Origin: Eopsaltria australis
Taxonomy: Eukaryota > Chordata > Aves > Passeriformes > Petroicidae
DNA: 64,000 nt
Direction of reading: 5' to 3'
Assembly (NCBI GenBank): GCA_034509425.1
Contig: JAVTVJ010000049.1
Location: 1-64,000 of the forward strand
Shown in pieces: positions 1-14,900 of this stretch. A program made the translations under genes and the position numbers. The stretch's first letter is position 1, and each line of letters begins with the position of its first letter. The notes below the pieces were generated by a model, which was not told the origin of the DNA, made no database searches, and was given only the letters and a program-made list of their open reading frames with translations.

Positions 1-3000
1 TCAGTTTGCACCAATAAACTGGGCAGTGAATCACAACAGGCTGGGACATAGGCAGGCTCCTGCCAAGAGCTGCCTCTGGCCAGGGCATGGAGGCCAGGCA
101 GGTACTGGGGTGATTATCTGGGGTTTGCAGCCAGTTCTCCCATGCACTCAAGTCAGGACAGCAACATGGGATTTCCAAGGACATCAAACTGCTGCTTCTA
201 ACAGGTAAAAAACTCCCCAAGAGATGAAGATAACTGGGAAAGTAAGTATCTTGGGCGGGGGAGGGGGGGAGGGCAAAGACTGTTAAAATTCTCTCTTAGG
301 AGAGACTTTGATTTCCTACTAAATTACTCCTCTGTGAACTCATGCCTGGTTTTCCTTCTGCCCATCAATTAATGTATTAAGAAGCCTCACCAGAGTGCTG
401 GGAGATGGAATTCCCTCTTCAAAACCTACATCTAAAGCAGCCATTCAATGAAGGGAGTTTTTGTATGCCCAAGTTCAGAAGCCACTTTTTTCGACCTCTC
501 TGCTAGAGAGACAAAACTCTTCAGCTAATTTCTCAGCCTGGGGATATTTTCCCCTCTTTGAAGAAACACAGAGAAAAGGCAAAGGCACAAAAATGAGAAA
601 ATGGTTCAAACTGGAATTTTAAACAGATGTTTAGACAGAACAAATATTGATCCCTTGGTTCATCACTTTCTGAGGTGGGAAAGGACATGAAAGAAAGAAG
701 CAGTACATTAATGCAGTTAGAACATTTCTGAATTAATTAAAACACCCCATCCCAGCATGCCCCGCTTACTCTCTCTGACTGCCTCATCCCAAGAAATATT
801 TACTGATTGTAACTGATGATATTTTGAAACACAAAACCACTCAGTGTGGTAGAAAGCACCCTCCCCTGTTATGACTGGTACAGTTCAAGGCACAAATGTA
901 ACTGCAGAATCTGCTGCAGAGGGCTTATGACCAAAAGTACTGGCAGAGAAAAGTAATTTTAGAAAATGCAGCCATGAGGACAATGGAACATTTTAATTCC
1001 CCTGCCAGTGTAGGCTGGGTGGATTTATTTACCTTTGGTCTGTGAGGCAAGACTTATCTGTTGGCTTAAATCTTTACTGAGGGAAAAGAGGAAAAATTAA
1101 GGGTTTGATAGAGGAAGCTTTATAGTATGAAGTTTGGAAGGTTTGATCCTATGGCCCTACTTCTGTGGTGGGTTTATAGGACACAAAAAGCACATGAAAT
1201 ATCTTACTTCAGTGTTACTTCTCAATACTTATTCTCTTGTGCACTTTTTATTTCTACTTCCTTCTGTCAAAGGAGAAAAAGCCCAGAACAGATGTGGAAA
1301 ATGTAGATAGATGAAAAGTGAGTCAATCCACAAGCCAAGAGAGATATTTAAAAAATGTTAGTGCTTCTTAACCACACCTTGCTCTTTTCACCATCTTGTC
1401 CCTGGTACCTCCAGTGTCCTGTTCCCAGCACACAGGTGAGCTGGGCAGAGTCCATGGGAGTTCCTGTGTGCAGTACCACACACATGAAAACACATTAAAC
1501 AATGGATGCATGAGCAAAGCTGGCTCAAAGACATGAATCAAAGACAAAAGAAAGAACAAGGAGTGAAAAGAAGAACATGGGGCAAAGATGGCAGATAACA
1601 CCAGTCTATCAGACCATTGAATGAGTATATTTTTCATTTAAAATGCAGTATTTAAAAATAATAATAAAGAAACTCATCATATTAACTGAGGCAACTAATG
1701 GAAAACAAATGCATGGCTTCAATGAGCCAGATAGGGAAAAAATGCCAAAGAAGAAATTTTGGCAAGACAAAGAAGACTTCAGAGCAGAGCAAATACAAGA
1801 GCACTTCCTCTCCCTCCTCCTCTTATGGGATGCAACAGCAAGGATCACCACACACACAGAGTGCATATCACAACATTCATGTCTTGATTTAAAAGGAGAA
1901 AAGAATGTGAAATAGGAACTGCAAATTTAGCTTCCCAAAATTTATTTCCTCAGGAATGTGCATGTACTTTATTTTCTCCAGCTTAATATCCAGCAGGAAA
2001 AGTAGATGGTTGTGTGGGGTTTTGGTAGTATGTGTTGGGGGGGTGGATGATCAGGCAGCAAACAGCCCAAAGAGCTGGCACATTTCCAAATAGTTGACAC
2101 TGCCCTGCTAATGCTGCTGTCACTGCCACTAGTTCCTAGGAAAGGGTGGCAAGAGGTGTGACACATAGGGAGCAGCATAGGCTGGATTTACCTCAGTACC
2201 TGTGAGAAAACCTCCAAATTGGGACATGGCCCCCAGGGCTGGTAGACTTACACCACCTTGAGCCCTGTAGGAAACGTTTGGTTTTTGAGCTGCAAAAATA
2301 ATTCAATACCAACATTTGGACCAATGACCTGGATGCAAAACCATCCTAGCAACCACCAGAGATTTGTAAGAAACAAGGTTTGCAAGTAACTACAGTTGTG
2401 CAGCCCCTGAACAGGAGCTAAGCATAGCACCATGGGGCAGGTCCATTTCTGTGCTATGCTTGCTTACTGCTCAGGCTGGGTATTTGTTAGGGACAATGAT
2501 CACTGCAGGGAGGCAGTGAGCAAAGCAGCTACATGTCATACTCAGCTGTAGAATTTCTGTTCCGCAAACTGCATTGATCTTGCAAACCAAAATTTAAAAA
2601 TCCAATGGACTGTATCAGTGATGCTTCTCAGTTGTCTTTCAAATGCAAAACGCTCCCCCCCCCCCAAAAAAAAACCCCAACCAAAACAAGACACAAAAAG
2701 ATATACAAAGCTATTAGGAGGGAAGCACGTGAAAAATGCAACTCCATGCTCAGTGCTCATTGTGGCAAATTATAGATCACAACCATTATTTTTATCATTC
2801 TGATGCTTTCAAACAGGAGACACAACAAAGTTGTCAGCAAACAGTTCTAGAGTCTGCTTCTACAAACTCCACAGTGAATTTTAGAAGACATGACCCTATA
2901 AACACAACTCCAGTGTTTCCAGCAGGTGATCCCTTTCTAACCTCTAAGGATCGAGGGGAAAAAAAGAAACCCATTTCTTCTTTTACTGTAATACACTCAC

Positions 3001-6000
3001 TTCTCTGATGGTCCCTGGTGCACAGGAGGCAAATAACAGATTATTTTTTTATTCTGCTCATGGGCCAACAGGAGACAAAGAGGGTTTTGGTAGGAGTGGA
3101 AGAAAGGGTAGAGCTCTTGGTTGGGAGGACAGTGTTATGGCTGTGTCTCTGCCCATCATCTCCCTCTATTTTGGAAGGGACAGGTTGAGAATGAGAAAAG
3201 ACAGGGTGTGCACAGGAAGGAGGAAAGCAGCATCTCACTATGCTGACCACTGTCCTAGTCAGCCTCAGCACAAGGGGAAATTACAGCAGCCTAAGGAAAA
3301 CTAAAAGCACTGAAAATGAATTTTAAAAGCAGAGAATTGAACACATGTTTGCAAGAGGCTTAGCTGACTATAACTACTTATCATCAAAATGTGAGGCCAA
3401 GACATTTTAATTTTTTCCAAGATAAGGTTCACAGGGAACATTACCTTTATTCTCTCTTGCTTAATATAAATAATGTTCCCCTTCTGCCAAGGGAGAGAAG
3501 CGACTTTACATGAACTGCATGTGAGAACACAGAGGAAAAGCTTTCAATAGCATGGGAGAGAGAAAATGGAAGAGGATGAGCAAAGTGTATTCTTTATACA
3601 GGAACATTTTTTTAAAATTTAACCACATACTACTTTGCTCCTGTCTACACTAGAGAAAAGCGCCGAGTTACAAAAAGTGAGAACTAACATGTCTTAAAGC
3701 AAGGAAAACTGTGAAAACACAATATTGCCCTGAGGTACAAGTGACAACTGCTGTGTTATTTTAAAACATGCTGGTTCCTAGTGGTTAATTGTGAGGTGCA
3801 TCCTACAGAAAATCCACAGTTTTGTTTGTCACACACCTCTCCACACAGGTATCAGTTATCACCAGAGTGGTTTCAAATTAACTGCCTCACCATAAGCAGG
3901 GTGTAAGGCATTGCACTTACAGAACAGCACACAGACATTATGTTCTGGCCATTCATCTTATAAGCACACCTCAGTTCACCTTCCCTTCTGTCTTCCCTTT
4001 GAACAGAGCAACAACATTTAGGCTTTTCTTTTTGGAAGACACGTTTGGAGATGCAATATTCTCCAGAGTAGAAAGTTCTCCTCTTTCCTACTTGTGACCA
4101 TTATTGGTAATGGCTTTTTGCCTGTGATTTTTTTTTTTTATTTCTCTATAGTTATCATGTTATCATGAGACTTGTATATTCTGTAACATTTCTGAGCCCA
4201 AAATTTTAAGACAATTTGGAAGTTTGACCACAATTTAAAGGTCTGTGTTACCTCCAATACTAGATCTGTTTACTACACTATTCATAGCAACTATTTATGG
4301 GGTTTAAGAAACTCAGCAATTGTGAAACAGAAAAAAACTAGACATTTTCTCATCCCAAGGTCAGCTTTTCACTCACAGAGATTCTGGCATTCCTCCACCG
4401 GAATATCCCCTGCTCAGCCTCACCAATACAAAACATTTGCCAGGACAGTCAGCCAGGCTGGCCTGAACATTTCTTACTGGAATGCTGAGGTTTAGCAATT
4501 GTTGCTGGACACTTTTCTGAGCTGAACATGTTAAAAAAGAAAAAATAATCCCCAGACATGATTTACTTGAACATCTTCCTCACTTTGGTTTAGGTTTCCT
4601 TTGTGTCTCATTCAATCTCAGGCTTTACCGCTTGCCTATTTTCTGTCAAGAATGTGAAAACTGTTGTCAGATTCTGTTATTAAAACCAGTGTGAGGCGTT
4701 GTTAACAACCACTGGTGCATTTTATACACAGTGTGCTGTATTACTATGATTTCTCAAGAAAAATCAGGTAGGCTGAGAGGAACTGGGGGGATGGAGGAAG
4801 AACAGTTATCTATCAACATCAGATTGCATATCAGGTTATCCAGTCAGTATTTTCTGTGTCCAAGAATAACTTCCCACCACAAAACACTCCCACTGCATAG
4901 TTCTGTCAGTGTTTGATGCAGCGAAGCTGAACCACACAGGGACCTTAAAGAGCAATCGATAGCAGTGCACACTGCACCTGGAGAACATGAAGCTCTCCAG
5001 AACAGCTGAGGATCTCACAGACTCCTCAGGGATGTTGCTGATGGAAGAAGGCCAGGACAAGTTTGGGGGAAAGGGAAAAAAGAAAGGAGTTACCAGATCA
5101 TAATTAATCAGGCTGGAGATACAGGCTAGAAATAGCTTCCAATATCTTAGCAGTGTTTTCACCATTAAAGTTTACTAAGAACAAAAACTGAGAAATTGAA
5201 ATCTGTGAGAGAATACAAAACTAAAACTGCACTGCCACAGGGTCATATTACGGGAGGTGTGTGGATCTTTTCTTCAGCATGTGAATCTTTGAAACTCACT
5301 GTGCCATTTTGAGCACAGTCCTTTTATTTTAATTATTACAGAAAAACTGCATCACCAAACTGGTAACTGCATGGCAACTAAAACTGCAGAAACACCAGGA
5401 GCAGTTTTCTTTCCTCTTATGTAATTAAAGGACATCTACAACCTCACCTACAAATTAAAAAACAAACAAACAAAACCTAACAAAAAAACCCCACAAAACC
5501 AAAAATAATCAATCAGGTTTGCCCAGGAAGACAAATAAACTGCATTTCACTATATTAACTTATGTTAGCAGCAAGCAATTTTATCTATGCTTTCATTTAG
5601 CATGATTGATTGCTAGTTACTTTCAAGTTTCCTGTTAAAATTTGATTTACAGAAACATAGAACTCCTTCACTGGGATTTTCAGTTCCAAATAGAACAAAG
5701 TCATTAACAAAATTAATAGATTCTAGTCAGTTTGCATTGCCGAGCTTTCTTTAAAAGAAACATGCTCATTACCATGTTGCATGGGAACAAAATAAATTGA
5801 ATGAGCAGGAAAGAATTAACATACTTACAGGACATGAAATTTGACTCATCTGGCAGCTGAAGCCATGCTCAAATTTTTGTATGAAATTTTTATATTCATA
5901 ATCTATACTGCTGCTTTACTGAGAGCAGATCTCTAATTGTCAGTGCAAGAAGTTTGTTTGTCAAGGGGATTTACTTGGAAATAGTTAAGTCATGCTATGA

Positions 6001-9000
6001 TTTGGAGTGTCTTTTCCTAGCTAAAAAAAACGCACTTCCGGATGTAGCACAAAAGTGTTTCTGATTACACAATCTACACTCCTAATTATCACAAGACTCT
6101 CCCAACAGCAATGCATCCTGTCAGCATGATATCCTGTAGCTACAAACTCACTTAGCATTCCTCAGCTCACCACTTACCTGTCAGAAAAACTCCAAACTCA
6201 AGTGTTGTAAGGTAATCCCTACATTCAATCAGCTGTAAAAAAATGAGCCTCACTATATTTTTAAGATGATCACCATGCAAACTTTGGCTTCACTAGTCAC
6301 ACTTTACTTTTAAGCCTTGTCTAGAATTGTGCTTGCAAGCGCTTCCTCAGTGAAAATCCCAATGCAGCTGCAAATCCCTCCACACTTATCATTCTGCAGT
6401 AGTCCACAATTCTTCACCTGCCACTGAATTTTCTGTAGTATATTGAGTTACAATTTGGAGCATGAGGGCACTGGAACGTGCAGATACATACAGCACCTGC
6501 ACTTTTCAGAAATGCATTTATAGTTTGCTGTAAAACTATTCACTTGCATCAAGGTGCCCACATTTTCATTTTCACCATTGGATGCACCCACATTAACACA
6601 CTATTGCTCCTCCATTCTTCCATTTATACTCATCGAATCCAGAAATTCCTCCTCTACTCCAGCCTGCCAGGTAAACATAGCAAGTTTTCAATTATTTCCT
6701 TTCAGACATCATAGGTCTAGTCTCCTTTGGTCTTAATTCTTCCACTACCCTTTTCACCTCCCTGAGAAGTTTCAGTTAATACAGTTTTCTTATCTGGTCT
6801 CTGGGAAGTCTTGTTTTTCTCTATGTATAGCCCTTAGTACTCATAATTCACACTGTTGCTGCATTGCCTCTCCCTTGCTCTGAAGGACTTAACCCTTCAT
6901 CCCTTCTCTTAGCAAGGCATCAGCTGGAAAAAAAAAAAAAAGACATTTGCAGCATCCAGAAACTCAAGAATTGTTATTGGAGCAGAAAGAGTAAAGGTGA
7001 CATACCTTGTAAAGACACGCTCTGCAGAAAGAGTAAAGGTGACATACCTTGTAAAGACACGCTCTCCCTAAAAAATAAAGCAGAGGTTGCAAAGAAATGT
7101 TAGCAGAAATGAGCATTTCACACACTACCTGCACCTCTCAAACACAAGTGTAAGGTGTGCAGGTTTTTTGAGGAAAGAAAAAAAAACACAGCACAATACA
7201 GACTTCCCAAGCATTTTCAACTACAGTTTTCTTGTCAGTGATTTCAACCTTCCTTGCAAGGAGACATTTAGCTCAATTATATTACTGCTGAGGAGGCAGG
7301 TGAGTGCCTCTAATTAATCCCGGCTTTAGATACAAGTTTAGGGCTTGTGTGCTCATTATATTCAAACAAAAACCCTAGAGAAAGGTTAACAAACCCTGGT
7401 GCTAACATGCACCTGAAAGAAGTTAACATGTTCCTGACTTAAGCACACAACTGAACGTTACAAAGCCTGTCCTACATAGATTCAATACAAGCAGCAATAG
7501 GAAGACAGTAACACCTAAAGGTTGATCCTGCAAATCCCTGAAGAAAAAATATTTTGAAGATTTTCAAGAGAACATTTGGGAAAAATTCCAAACAAGTCCA
7601 CAGCTAGAAACTCCACAGTTCCCATCTGTAGCAAGTACTTTACAGAGTTTTAAATCTTTAAAACTGAGCACTAAAACTGAGCACTGCTTTACAGCAACTG
7701 GTAGATAGAATACATAAAGACTAATTAAAGACAAAATTCTCTTGATTAGATTTGGTTATTTTGCTGGAAAACCTCTCAAGGTAATTTTGCAGCATCAATA
7801 TTTATGAATAGTTACACTGGTATTTTTCAAATTTCTGGTGCATCCTAGATGAGGTTACAATACTGCATGACTGCTGATTAACTTTATTTTTCAAGATAAG
7901 CAAGCCTAGGAAAAATTCATGTGAAAAAAAGTGTTCACAGAAGCAATTACATTCTGCAGTCAGAGCTTACTTACACATCCCTACTCAATATCAAAACAAA
8001 AAATGCAGATTCCCTTCTGTGCTTCAAACTTTTTGGATCATCTTCAGACAGGAATGGCCATTGATTTTTCATCCAACTTATTTTTGTCAGTTTTCCACCA
8101 ATTTCTGTCCTACTAAGCACTGAACTAAATTGACAAGACTTCAAGATGTAAAAGCCAGAGAACTGACTCTTAGCTGCAGCCATTAAAGAAATCTCAGATG
8201 GGAATCTCCCAAAGTGACAAGCTCTGCCTAAATGACCACCAGTGAAATCTGTGGTTCCTTGCCAAGTTTCAAAGGACTAAAGTGATTCACCAACTCCACA
8301 CTGTGCTTATGGAACAGGTAGTTTCAAGTCCTGTTAATCCAGTGTTCACTTTATGGATCAAGAGCGCAGGTTGACCTTTCTTTAGCCGATCAGGCTTACT
8401 GATACAGATTAATTTCCAAATATGCAATGTTTTCTTAGGTGTGCTAATAAAAGTTCAGAAGCTTCATCTACAAATGAATGTTGCATCTTGAATAAAAAAA
8501 CCATACCCTGTGTGGATATTTACATACATGACATGCCAGACTGATAGGTTTTCCAATTCATTGGAAGGAAAAAATCCCACTCCCTTCCCCCTGCCCCCAA
8601 AACCAACCAACCAAAAAAAAAATCACACCCCACCAAGTGGAATCACCACTTCAAAATTCAGTGGTAAAACTCCCATTGACTTCATTGTGGCCAAACTTTC
8701 AGTTGCATGCCATATAGAGGAATATCCCTTTAATTTGCTCTCATTAAGACTTAGCAAAATTAATCTAAGCTTTCTTCCACCCACAAAACTCTCATCCAGA
8801 ACTCATCCTAGAACTCATATTTAACTCCAGAAGTGTTTTCCATGTTTTTATAAAACACGCTAGAGAAAATGCATGAACAATTCTACATTTTTTTTGCTAA
8901 TCCCTTCATGCAGACAGGAAGCTCTCCATAAAACAGCAATCAATACTTTCTCTCTTCCCATTACAGCTGATGTGTAAAAGTATTTATTACTGTGCTATTG

Positions 9001-11830
9001 GAAACAATCTGTTTCAATCCTAAATTACTTTCAATCTCCACCCAAGTTGTTTTTTGTTCTTCTTAACTCACTATAAAAAACCTAATGGAAAAAAGACATG
9101 AATTCATATTGTATGGAAGGTTTTATTGATTGCTAAATTGCTGTCGCTTACATCAGGTATAGCACTTTAATTCCAATCTAACAAAACTAAAAGATGCTAT
9201 TGAAGACTTGTTTTTGTAAGCCTTTCAAGTTACCAAATACAGATTGTTCTGTACAACTCTCACGCTGCCAGCAACACAACAGCATTGTAGTTGCACATCT
9301 TACACTGGATGCTTCAGTGTAAGCAAAGAGTGATCTGAAAATTCATCACTTTTACCAGTTACACTTTTTTGTGTTACAAACAAAACCCATTTGCTTACTT
9401 CTCTGCAATTATATACACACAGTATAAAACAAATCTCAGGGTTTGTGGTAGAAATTATTTGATCCTATACAGAAGACAACATCAAATTCCATGAAATTAA
9501 GGACAATTATTTTCTACAATTAGACTCCCATTCAAGATTACTTAAACTGACATTGCATGAAAGCGGCCCTTTCCAGAACCATGGAAAATCCATCCAGGAG
9601 ACCAGATCCTCCTCTTTTGCTCCACCTTATGACTGACATGGACAAATGTAATGTCACTGTGTATCCTACATGATCAGACCTATGTGTGTCACAACTTCAC
9701 TATCCAGGCTTACTCTGCACCAGAGAGGTATTAGATGAAATCTGATAATCTTGATGCACCATAAGTAATACTTACAGAAGAACATGTGATGATATTCACA
9801 TTACTGTCAAATAGAAGAAAAAAGTGCTGGGAAGGAAACGAACAAGTAAATCAAATGTTCAAGAAAACACTTTAAAAAATCACAATTAGAACTGGGGCAG
9901 GCTATCCTAGAGCCAAAAAGAAAATGTATTATCCCAAATAATAGTGCATGACCTTTAATGTATAAACAAAATCTTTATTGAGGGCACAAAAAAGAAATGT
10001 CCGGGCAACCACTGCCCCAAAATAGCAGATTCCTGCAGAAGTCCCAAGAAGAAACACAGGTTCTTAAGAAGACTTTCTGATTTCTCTTCAAAATGATAAA
10101 GAGTGGAATAAATGCAGTTTCTAAAGCAAAGTGCTAGTACAGAAAAGACACACTAGAACTGTGGGCCATAGCCAGATCTGTAATTTCTCTGTAATTTCTC
10201 CTTCCTCATTCCAAACTAGCAAAAGAAATAGATACATCTTAAAAAAAACCCAAAACAAAATGAAACAAAAAAGTCCTGAACAATCCCACCTCTTTTCAAG
10301 CAAGTGATTTCTCTCCACTCTGATTTCCTAAAGAGGATTTCACTGTGAGCAACAAAATTCCATGTGACACCAATAATTCACTGATTTCTGGAATGAAGCA
10401 TTAGTAGCAGTATACAACATGCATAAGCCACAACTTGCATTTTTAACTGTTATTTTAGTTAACATGGGAAGAACTGTAATCAAGATCCAGAAAAATTCAA
10501 ATTACCACTCAAATAAAAGATGCTTAATCCAACTCATAAATACCAAATATTCCCCTTCCTATTTTGTGAAGTTGCTTCTGACAGTAGCTGTCAATTAAAA
10601 TTCAGTTATTTATGCAGCATGGACTCCCTTAAAATGACATTGTCACACATTCAGATTATAAATACAAGACCTCCTATGTATCATAAAAAAGACAAAAATT
10701 GTCAAAATATAAACAACACTTAGTTTTACTAGCTTTTTGTAAATTACATTGCAAATAACTCATTTCTCTAACATAAATCCTAGATTTGAAAGAAGTCAAA
10801 CTGGTAGAGAATAGAAATAATTATTGTGAACTGCTTGACATCAATACTTGATATCAGTGAGGCCACAGATTAATTCTCAGCATCTACCCAGTGTAAAACT
10901 TGCCAATGCATCTATTAACACTGCTAGCAAAATTGCCAGTAATGGAATGGCCAGATGACAATTTTCTCCACTGCCCTGTGAAGAGAAAGTACTTTAGAGC
11001 AGCACAGACATCACATATAAGTAGCAAGGAGGCTTACATGTTTACTGCTTGTTACGTGACTATTTGTAGAGCCAATGAAAGATTTGTCCCTACAGAAGTA
11101 CAAATTATCATTCAGTAACAGTTCCTTTTAAATTCCTTCCTAAGATCATAGGAAGACAGCAACCCATAAAATAAGGCTTCAATGACTTAAGAGCTTTTCC
11201 TTGAGCTCTGTTTTAAAAGTCACTGCACTCTACTGTCATGCTATGATATGCTTTAGATAACAGGAAAAAACAATTCATCTACAAAGAAAGCCAACTGATC
11301 CTAATCCCACAGTGACTGTGAACAAAATGGTTTGACAGTGGTCCTTGCTACAGAAGGTCCACTCTGAAATAACATAAATGAAGATGAGTGCTTCCATTTT
11401 AAAGCTTTCCTGGGGAAAGATACACTTTGAAGATCCATTTCATCCAACAGCACAGTACCAACAATGCTCAGTGGCCATGTTTATAAAGCAAACTACCTTA
11501 TTATTGTGTTGTCCTGTTTGTTTCTAAATTACTCTGTAACTCTAATTTAGTATAGACTTAGCCTATGTATTGTAAACAATATTGGTCTAAAATCTGAAAG
11601 TGTCTCCAAGGAATTTCCAGGAGATGACTCCTACGTGTAAATTTGCAATTAACTTTTGAGGTCAAGCAAGGGTGTTCCAGAAAACCTAGATCATCAAAGT
11701 ATTTTTTTAAGTATCTATTGAGTGTAAGTCTAAAAAAATAACCAACTGCACACCTATCTTTGTCAAGAACCATGCATGTTCCACAAAGTTAACAGATTCA
11801 ACTGGTTTGCTCAAATCACACCAAAAAAAG
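1..11830. other. AT-rich non-coding region 3' of PLRG1
   Basis: No supported gene. The open frames are short, start at random and show no family resemblance, no exon-like chain with matching splice phases and no CpG-rich promoter. In human the next gene on this side is DCHS2, but I see no cadherin-repeat exon here. The stretch holds A-rich and CCAAA-type low-complexity tracts (near 2650-2690, 5455-5505, 8575-8630), one 42-bp tandem duplication (6982-7065), and otherwise nothing I can name. An AATAAA on the minus strand at 9974-9979 could serve as a distal PLRG1 polyadenylation signal, but nothing else supports that. Confidence 0.7.
6982..7065. repeat. perfect 42-bp tandem duplication
   Basis: Two adjacent copies of a 42-bp unit (6982-7023 and 7024-7065) beginning GCAGAAAGAGTAAAGGTGAC. 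I see no difference between the copies, so the duplication is recent or the assembly has collapsed or expanded a variable minisatellite. It lies in non-coding DNA. A short open frame reads through both copies, but nothing marks it as a gene. Confidence 0.9.
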
Positions 11831-11852
11831 ACAAAAGGAAAGAGAAATAAAA

Positions 11853-11858
11853 TTTATT
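11853..11858 (-). terminator. PLRG1 polyadenylation signal
   Basis: TTTATT on the plus strand is AATAAA on the PLRG1 strand, about 125 bases past the stop codon at 11984. This is the first canonical signal after the stop and implies a short 3' UTR ending near 11835. Confidence 0.7.
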
Positions 11859-11983
11859 ATAAAACATGTTGAAATAGCAATGACTTAGCTGACTTCTTGC
11901 TCTGCTGTTCTAGGCAGAACAAGATGGGACTGAATGCTCTCAGGAAAGCCAAAACAAAATTACAGAAGTAGTATGTTGCCGCA

Positions 11984-14900
11984 CTAAAATCGCTTTCTCT
12001 TGATAATTTCTGGTTTCCAGCTGACAGGATGGGTTTCTTCAGTCTAAAAGGAAAAAAAATAACCTCATAAGGATTATTTTAAACTTGAAACTCACCTATG
12101 ATTTAGTTTAATATATTACTTACAAAGTATATGTACTTTATTTCATATGTAGCATTATTAATACCAAATCTACAGTGTAATTACTTTACCCAAATTAAAT
12201 TTTCTATCAGGTCACTGTCTGAAGTAAAAAGCAGTATTTGTTCTGTCATTGTCTCTTTTTTTTTCAACAAGGAAAAAGATCAGGTTGCCAATGGCATTTC
12301 CAAAACAACTCTGTGGTTATCAAAGCACATAAACAGGAGTTGCCAGTGACTATCCTTCCAGACATATCTACATCAGTATTGGTAGATGTCACAGAGTGTA
12401 CTTTGCCCAATTTCAAAACAGATAAAACATTCCTGATTCTTTAGATCTAAGAGTTGTTCCAAGTCTAATTCAGTCCAAAAAATTCCAATGTTTAATAAAA
12501 ATCCTTATAGTTGAAGACATACACTGATAAACTACACAATTATCTATTGTCTTCTCCATTGGTAAATTAATTCAGATTTTAGAGTAACAGTTTGAAAATA
12601 AGCTATTTACTCTAAATTCTAAAAATTGTCAAGGCCAATAACTAATCCAGATCATATAAGTAAGTACAATAAACCTTTGAAGTGCAATCCTTTTGCTGAT
12701 TCCTATGCTTTTATCAATACAACCCCACACAGTTCCCAACTGGGATCAAAACCCAATGTACATTATTGTATTCAGATTTCTTCAAACTTCACCACAAAGG
12801 CCTTATGCAGAAGAGTTCACAGACCTGACACTTACTTGTACTACAGCACATAGTAAGAATTAGGATTGCAGAAATTAGCTGTCCTCTTAATGCTAATACA
12901 AAGGTCTTTAAAACCGCAACAAAACTGATTACGTAAGTCTGAACATGTGTTGTGTTTGTATGAATTTTTTTTATTTTATGAAAGTACTTTAAAAAGACAC
13001 TTTGACATACCGCAGTATCATCTTCTTTGTACACTTTTATGGTTTTATCAGCTTCAGCAGTTAGCAATCTGCTTTCTGACTGGTCAAAAACACAAGCAAA
13101 TATTCCTGATTCACTGTCCAAAGAACCCGGTTGTACAGCTGCATGTACTCTCTGGAAATTGTATCCAGTTCTCCAGTCCCAAAGATGCATAGTACCATTA
13201 TCAGCTATAATAAACAAACAAACAAACAAACTTAGTATTTTGACCAGTTAATTTCTGTTTTTCTAGAATCAGTATCATGAACAACTGGTAAATACATCAG
13301 GAACACATCACATAACATTCATGTAGAATAATAGCTCAGTACACCCTAAAAATTTTCCAGTTTTCTGCTGCTTTCCTTCTTCAGAATCTCTTCCAGATTT
13401 TCATCAGATAACCCAGAGAGATGATCCACTACATCACAGGGCAACTGCAGCAAGTTGCTTTGGAGGCACAGTAAGGACTGGCATTCTGATTATCAAGCTC
13501 CCTGTTCAGTAACTCCACTAATGTTGAATGAAGAATCCTCCCAAAGAGATTAAGGACATTAAGGACTCTTACTTAAATGCAAGGTAGGTTTAATGTTTGC
13601 AGAGCTTTTATTTCAAATCCAGTTTAAACCACTGGCATCAGCTACAGGGCATTCACAGAAATCTGAACTCTCTATTCAGAATGATGCTCTCAAGATAATT
13701 TTTCAGTTACAAAAACCAATACCCTCCCATAGCCTTATCTAGCCAAAACAGATCTATTAAAATTTCAATTTCTCCACAGCTGCCAGCTAGACAAGAAATC
13801 CTGATGTTTCAAGAAGGGTGTTTCTACAGTAGAAAACTCCAAGGTAAAATCAACTTCTTTTAATTCCACATCACCTTCTTTGAAGCTGCTGCAGATAGCA
13901 TGAGAATGTAAAGGGGAGAACTGATACTAAAATTTTAATTTTTGAAAAGCCACAACTAATATTATTTAAATGATAGTGGGTATTTTTATGCAGAGAAGGA
14001 GAAGGTGTTTTTTAAGGCTCAGCTACTACTAACATAAAAAAGTCTTACAAGGATGTTCTGAAAGTGTCTTCAAATAATAATAATGACATATAAGTCCATT
14101 CCAGTATTTTGTGAAGTTCCTATTCCTACTGGGAATGAGTCAATTGTCAAACACAGCTTTATCCAATCAAGGGCCCCTTTCACACACAGTTGGAAATACA
14201 ACCAGAGTAGGGTAGCAATGAAATTGGCTGTTTTCCAGCTCCTGCTTAACTTATTCCCATCTTACTCCACATCCCTAGCTTACAGGATCAAGAGCACGTG
14301 GGACCAAATGCCTTATTCCCGATCATCTTTAGCAAGATGTTTCTGTATCCTCTATCCAGTCTCACTGCATCAACGTGCAGCTAAACGATGGATTCTGGAG
14401 CCTTGCAGCAGCAGCCAACTGAGAAGAGGAAACCTCTTCCATGCAGCACATTAGAAGTCCTTCAAATTTATTTTGTTTGCATGCAGCGCAGAAACATCCA
14501 AGGAGATAAAAGTGGCCCTACTCACTATGAAATGAAATAGTGTCCTGCAGCAGGCTGACAGGCCTAGATAAAGCAGAGCTCCACGAGCATCTCTACCTAA
14601 GGACCTCCAGCTACGCATGCTGGGGGAGAGGAAAGGAATGTGTATTTCTCATTTTTACCTCCTGAGACCAGAACACCATCAGAATTTACAGCCAGTGTGT
14701 TGATAATAGCATTGTGACCAGAGAGGTTCTGAATGAAGTTTCCATCTGGGAATTTCCACTGCTTAATATTATCTGGAGAACCAGATGCAAATGTGTAACT
14801 GAAAGAAAACAAACACAGTATATTAAAGCTCAAAATAGCTGTAGTGAGAGCAAATGTCCTTCATTAAAACTACTGCTAAATGCTAGCTGCAAAATTACTT

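Noticed and set aside
1..11800. possible DCHS2 exons, by human synteny
   Set aside because: No cadherin motif (such as DxNDNxP) or exon chain is visible; the neighbour must lie outside the window.
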